The position numbers and the translations under genes were made by a program. Shown piece after piece: positions 39,854 through 42,691 of a stretch of 42,691 bases of DNA. Numbering within the stretch: position 1 is the stretch's first letter; each line of letters starts with the position of its first letter. Location: the NCBI GenBank assembly GCA_031291995.1, contig JARLHZ010000009.1, positions 1 through 42,691 on the forward strand, read 5' to 3'. The DNA is from Candidatus Doudnabacteria bacterium. GTDB taxonomy: Bacteria; Patescibacteriota; Doudnabacteria; UBA920. The notes beneath the pieces are model-generated. The model made no database searches and was not told the origin of the DNA. It saw nothing but the letters and a program-made list of their open reading frames with translations.

Positions 39854-41722
39854 TTACCTTATATAAGACTCCCCCTGCGGGTAACTTTGAATGTCGGAGT
39901 CCGGAACAATCATCAAAGGAAATATATTCAAACCGCGCTCAATATAAAATCCATAATTTATCGGGTGCAGCTGCTGCCCGATTACCCAGTAAACCGTAGG
40001 CTCGCTTTGCCCGCGCACCAATGTCCCGTCGGTCGGGGGCAAAAAACTCCCGGTCGGCCAGGAACTCAATTCGGCATAGCTTAAAGTATTAATAGGCTTT
40101 TGGTTCATCCCCTGCTCCAGATAAACCGCGTAAGTTACCGGTAATTTTTGCCCGTTCTCCATAATATAGACTGTCGGGTTAGCATCATATTTGACCAGGG
40201 TTCCGTCAAGCGGAGTAAGGTACGCGCCTTCCGGATATGAAGCGATTTGCTCGGAAGTGCTGATTATTACCGTTTGGTCGGAAAACCGCTGATTAAAGAC
40301 AAACGGCGAGACCATCCGTTTTTGGCCGCCGATAATATCGTAAACCACGCCCAAATCCTGGGCCTTTACTAAAGATCCTTCCCCGAATTTTTGCGTAATA
40401 GCCGTTTGCAGGCTGGCAGGCACGTCTATACGTCCGGAGCCCAAAAGTCCGGAGCAGGATGAGCCGCCGCATTGGGTGGAATTATTGCTATCTATGGAAT
40501 CGGCGGTGGAAATTATGCGGTCGCGAATTTGGATATTTGTGGCCGTTGGATACAGAGCCCGAATTAATGCCGCCTGGCCGACTACAAATGGCACGGCTAA
40601 AGAAGTACCCGAAGCGTAGGCGTAAGAATTCGGCGACGGTTTTTTTGTGGTGGGGTCGATGTTGATGGTAGAAAGGATCCGCTTGCCGGGAGCGCTGACA
40701 TCTATGCAGTTATGGCCGTAATTGGAAAAGTCCGCTTTTTGGTCGTTCTGGTCGGTGGCCGCGACGCCGATAACCATGTTGTAATTATTATCGTCGCAAA
40801 TCGGGAACACCGGATCCTGGTCCAGGCTTTGCCCGGTAACATTTAAGTCGTTACCCGCGGCCGATACTATAAGAACGTTTTTATTAAAAGCATAGGAAAT
40901 AGCGTTGGCCAATGTCGTGTCGTGGCCAAAACCCACGCCGCCGACGCTTAAATTAATAAACTGGGCGCCATGGTCAGCCGCCCAAATTATGGCCTGAGCC
41001 AATGTGGCGGCATCGCCCTGTCCCGAGTTGTCCAGGGCTTTTACGGGCATTACGGTAATTTGCCAGTTTGTACCTACTATGCCCAGGCCGTTGTTGGCGG
41101 TAGCGCCAAGCACCCCGGTAACCAAAGTCCCGTGGCCATTGTCGTCGGAATTGGTGCCGGGCAGAATGGATTGTTGGCTGACAAAATTAAACCCCGGCAC
41201 AAAGTTTATGGTTTTTAAATCCTGGTGGGTTTCGTCTATCCCGGTATCAATGACCGCTACAATATTATTTTGGGATCCGGTGGTTTTTTGCCAGGCCTGG
41301 TCAAAACCGGCCTTAAGCAGCCCCCATTCTTTATCAATATCCAGGGGGTTAGTACTGAACCCGGGATCGTTAACTACAATACCGGCGCTTTGCGTCCGCA
41401 TTTCAGGCTCAAGATAATTAAACTGTCCCTGCCACAGGGTCTTTAATTGGGCCAGGGATTCGTTTGAGTCAAAAGTATAAATGTTTTTAAACTCGGGCGA
41501 CTGATTACTGAATAATACATGATGGATATTTCTGGCATCGTTAAGCAGACTGCTAAAATCCGCGGCGCTTTTTAACTGAACCGTATAAAAACCTCCGCCG
41601 TTAGATTGCGGGGAATTTTGCGCCAAAGCTAAAACCGGCATGGCCGATAAGCCTATTAGCCATACCGCGGCGGCCAAACTTAATTTTCTAAAATATTTAC
41701 CGATTATTGCATTCATAAACAT
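39854..41722 (-). CDS. Secreted subtilisin-like serine protease (S8) with surface repeats
   Basis: A 622-residue subtilase. A signal peptide (LAAAVWLIGLSAMPVLALAQ) is followed by a propeptide-like part (40-115) and the catalytic domain with Asp in VIDTGIDETHQDL, His in DNGHGTLVTGV and Ser in SGTSLAVPF. Three C-terminal repeats (TPLDGTLVK, PPTDGTLVR) match those of the lysozyme-like protein downstream. The start may be 41722 or 41716. The two genes are 30 bp apart and probably co-transcribed, so they may act on the same surface. Confidence 0.92.
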   Translation of the reverse strand: MFMNAIIGKYFRKLSLAAAVWLIGLSAMPVLALAQNSPQSNGGGFYTVQLKSAADFSSLLNDARNIHHVLFSNQSPEFKNIYTFDSNESLAQLKTLWQGQFNYLEPEMRTQSAGIVVNDPGFSTNPLDIDKEWGLLKAGFDQAWQKTTGSQNNIVAVIDTGIDETHQDLKTINFVPGFNFVSQQSILPGTNSDDNGHGTLVTGVLGATANNGLGIVGTNWQITVMPVKALDNSGQGDAATLAQAIIWAADHGAQFINLSVGGVGFGHDTTLANAISYAFNKNVLIVSAAGNDLNVTGQSLDQDPVFPICDDNNYNMVIGVAATDQNDQKADFSNYGHNCIDVSAPGKRILSTINIDPTTKKPSPNSYAYASGTSLAVPFVVGQAALIRALYPTATNIQIRDRIISTADSIDSNNSTQCGGSSCSGLLGSGRIDVPASLQTAITQKFGEGSLVKAQDLGVVYDIIGGQKRMVSPFVFNQRFSDQTVIISTSEQIASYPEGAYLTPLDGTLVKYDANPTVYIMENGQKLPVTYAVYLEQGMNQKPINTLSYAELSSWPTGSFLPPTDGTLVRGQSEPTVYWVIGQQLHPINYGFYIERGLNIFPLMIVPDSDIQSYPQGESYIR

Positions 41723-41765
41723 TCGCCAGATTTATCGCTCAAAACGTTAACGTTGTTTCTAGGCA

Positions 41766-42491
41766 TTAATCGCGATTGTATTTTCCCGTCCATAAGTACC
41801 AGCGGACCCGGAACAAATCTTTTAAAACTTCAAAATAACTTGATAAGCTAACAGTGGAATCACCGGCATTTTCCCAGACCACCGGGACTTCCTTAATTTT
41901 AAACCCCAAATTTGTGGCAATAGCCAATATTTCTATATCAAAACCGAACCGGTCGATTTTCGCGCGCCCGAAAACTGCCTGCGCCGCTTTGGCCGTAAAA
42001 AGCTTAAAACCCCGCTGGGTATCGTGGATGCCCCACAATCCAGCCACCAGGCGAATTAAATATTTTGACCAGTGGCCAAAGGCGCGCCTATACCACTGGG
42101 CGTGCTCGTTAACTTTCGCGCCGGCAACTTCAATGGAGCCGATTGCGGCATCGTAGTCCTGGTTAATATAAGGAAGGAGCTTTTCCACCTGCTCAATGGA
42201 CGTGGAATTGTCGGCGTCTGTAAACAGCCGCACGTCGCCGGTGGCGTTCATCATCCCCTGCCTTACTACCCACCCTTTGCCGTGATTTTGGGGGTTGTTG
42301 AATATTTTTAAGTTCGGGATGCTGCCGCTAAACCCCTGCACCACTTCCGCGGTTTTGTCCGGGGAACCGTCTATGCAAACCAATATTTCCCATTGGTACG
42401 GCTGTTTGGAAAAATACCCGCTCATTTTTTGCAAAGTGGGACCAATTCTCCCCTGCTCCTTATACGCCGGAATAACTACCGAAAGTTTCAT
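41766..42491 (-). CDS. Family 2 glycosyltransferase (dolichyl-phosphate-glucosyltransferase-like)
   Basis: A 241-residue GT-A enzyme. SVVIPAYKEQGRIGPTL opens the nucleotide-sugar fold, CIDGSPDKTAEVV follows and LFTDADNSTSIEQV holds the metal-binding DxD. The later GIHDTQRGFKLFTAKAA and RFGFDIEILAIA are typical of polyprenyl-phosphate sugar transferases. There are no C-terminal membrane helices. It probably makes a lipid-linked sugar. An extended -10 box lies at 42513. Confidence 0.88.
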   Translation of the reverse strand: MKLSVVIPAYKEQGRIGPTLQKMSGYFSKQPYQWEILVCIDGSPDKTAEVVQGFSGSIPNLKIFNNPQNHGKGWVVRQGMMNATGDVRLFTDADNSTSIEQVEKLLPYINQDYDAAIGSIEVAGAKVNEHAQWYRRAFGHWSKYLIRLVAGLWGIHDTQRGFKLFTAKAAQAVFGRAKIDRFGFDIEILAIATNLGFKIKEVPVVWENAGDSTVSLSSYFEVLKDLFRVRWYLWTGKYNRD

Positions 42492-42512
42492 TTTGGATAA
42501 TTAATTTTTTTT

Positions 42513-42521
42513 ATTATAACA
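42513..42521 (-). promoter_or_regulatory. Extended -10 box of the GT2 gene
   Basis: TGTTATAAT on the minus strand, ending 21 nt before the ATG at 42491, giving a leader of about 14 nt. Confidence 0.55.
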
Positions 42522-42579
42522 TAAATTATCGTCAAATAAAAACCATACCCTGGTAACTGCCCACTGGGCATAAGTCAAT

Positions 42580-42604
42580 AAAAAACTGGCCTTTTCAGGC
42601 CAGT
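42580..42604 (-). terminator. Terminator overlapping the end of the last gene
   Basis: On the minus strand ACTGGCC and GGCCAGT pair around a 6-nt loop that contains the TGA stop; T6 follows. Confidence 0.8.
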
Positions 42605-42691
42605 TGGGAGGCGGTAATTTTCAGTTTTGATGTTTGCTGTAGCAGTCTTTGGTATTCAGCAAAGAATTTATCCTTTGATGTCCGCCATAAG
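42595..42691 (-). CDS. 3' end of a gene entering from the right edge
   Basis: A minus-strand frame enters at the window edge and ends in TGA at 42595-42597, giving the C-terminal residues RTSKDKFFAEYQRLLQQTSK then LKITASQLA. The helical, charged composition and a terminator formed around its stop codon suggest a real gene. Too little is seen to name it. Confidence 0.45.
   Translation of the reverse strand, partial: LWRTSKDKFFAEYQRLLQQTSKLKITASQLA

Noticed and set aside
1-42691. tRNA or rRNA genes and CRISPR arrays.
   Set aside because: No T-loop-type motif with cloverleaf arms, no rRNA segment and no regularly spaced direct repeats were found by eye; tRNAscan-SE would settle the tRNA question.

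Overview
The window reads as a chromosomal segment of a Candidate Phyla Radiation (Patescibacteria) bacterium, most likely Parcubacteria-like. The signs are a dense set of small housekeeping genes, many secreted or anchored proteins of types common in CPR genomes (pilin-like plus transglycosylase, Gmad2, DUF5667, Sunset-type and repeat-bearing subtilase proteins), no biosynthetic operons beyond nucleotide and cofactor essentials, and the standard code (RF2 is present and no UGA read-through is needed). Lineage is inferred; no rRNA or tRNA gene was found. No CRISPR array, prophage or intact insertion sequence was seen.

Layout. 0.1-2.3 kb (minus): a DEDDh exonuclease, a paralogue that has lost its catalytic residues, def and a small unknown gene. 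2.3-8.6 kb (plus): a WecG/TagA glycosyltransferase fused to a Nudix domain, gltX, an M23 peptidase, a pilin-like/SLT protein and a putative DNA-binding nuclease. 8.8-10.8 kb (minus): a NifS/IscS-type cysteine desulfurase preceded by a consensus promoter and about 300 bp of structured leader or ncRNA, then a Sunset-type membrane protein. 10.9-12.6 kb (plus): a TRM11-like methyltransferase and rpmA. 12.7-20.3 kb (minus): pyrG, a Gmad2 protein, rplI, ftsX, ftsE, a kinase-like protein, prfB and a ribbon-helix-helix protein. 20.3-25.4 kb (minus): a dTTP-supply cluster (dCMP deaminase, P-loop kinase, dut, dNMP-kinase-like, tmk, thyA, folA). 25.4-26.4 kb (plus): an orphan transcription unit with a structured leader and two unknown small genes. 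26.5-31.6 kb (minus): secE, YdjM-like, nusG, small membrane protein, rplK, slipin, rplA and two receiver proteins. 31.9-33.8 kb (minus): a flippase and a cytidylyltransferase. 33.9-37.8 kb (plus): two wall-hydrolase-like proteins, an ECF sigma factor and a DUF5667 membrane protein. 38-42.7 kb (minus): a lysozyme-like protein and a subtilase sharing the same C-terminal repeats, a GT2 glycosyltransferase and the end of one more gene.

How it works together. The dTTP cluster covers dCMP to dUMP, dUTP to dUMP, methylation to dTMP and phosphorylation to dTDP. The envelope genes (M23, SLT, lysozyme-like, subtilase, FtsEX, flippase, glycosyltransferases) form a wall and surface remodelling set. Promoters repeatedly use TATAAT, often as the extended form TGnTATAAT, 6-9 nt before the start codon, implying near-leaderless mRNAs.

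Most notable: the structured RNA candidate upstream of the cysteine desulfurase; a perfect 40-bp palindrome inserted in frame in the glycosyltransferase; the orphan unit at 25.4-26.4 kb; locus-specific hairpins built of repeated short words between genes; a 21-bp palindrome abutting the stop codons of two unrelated genes; and a GTAG inverted hairpin pair resembling a REP doublet.
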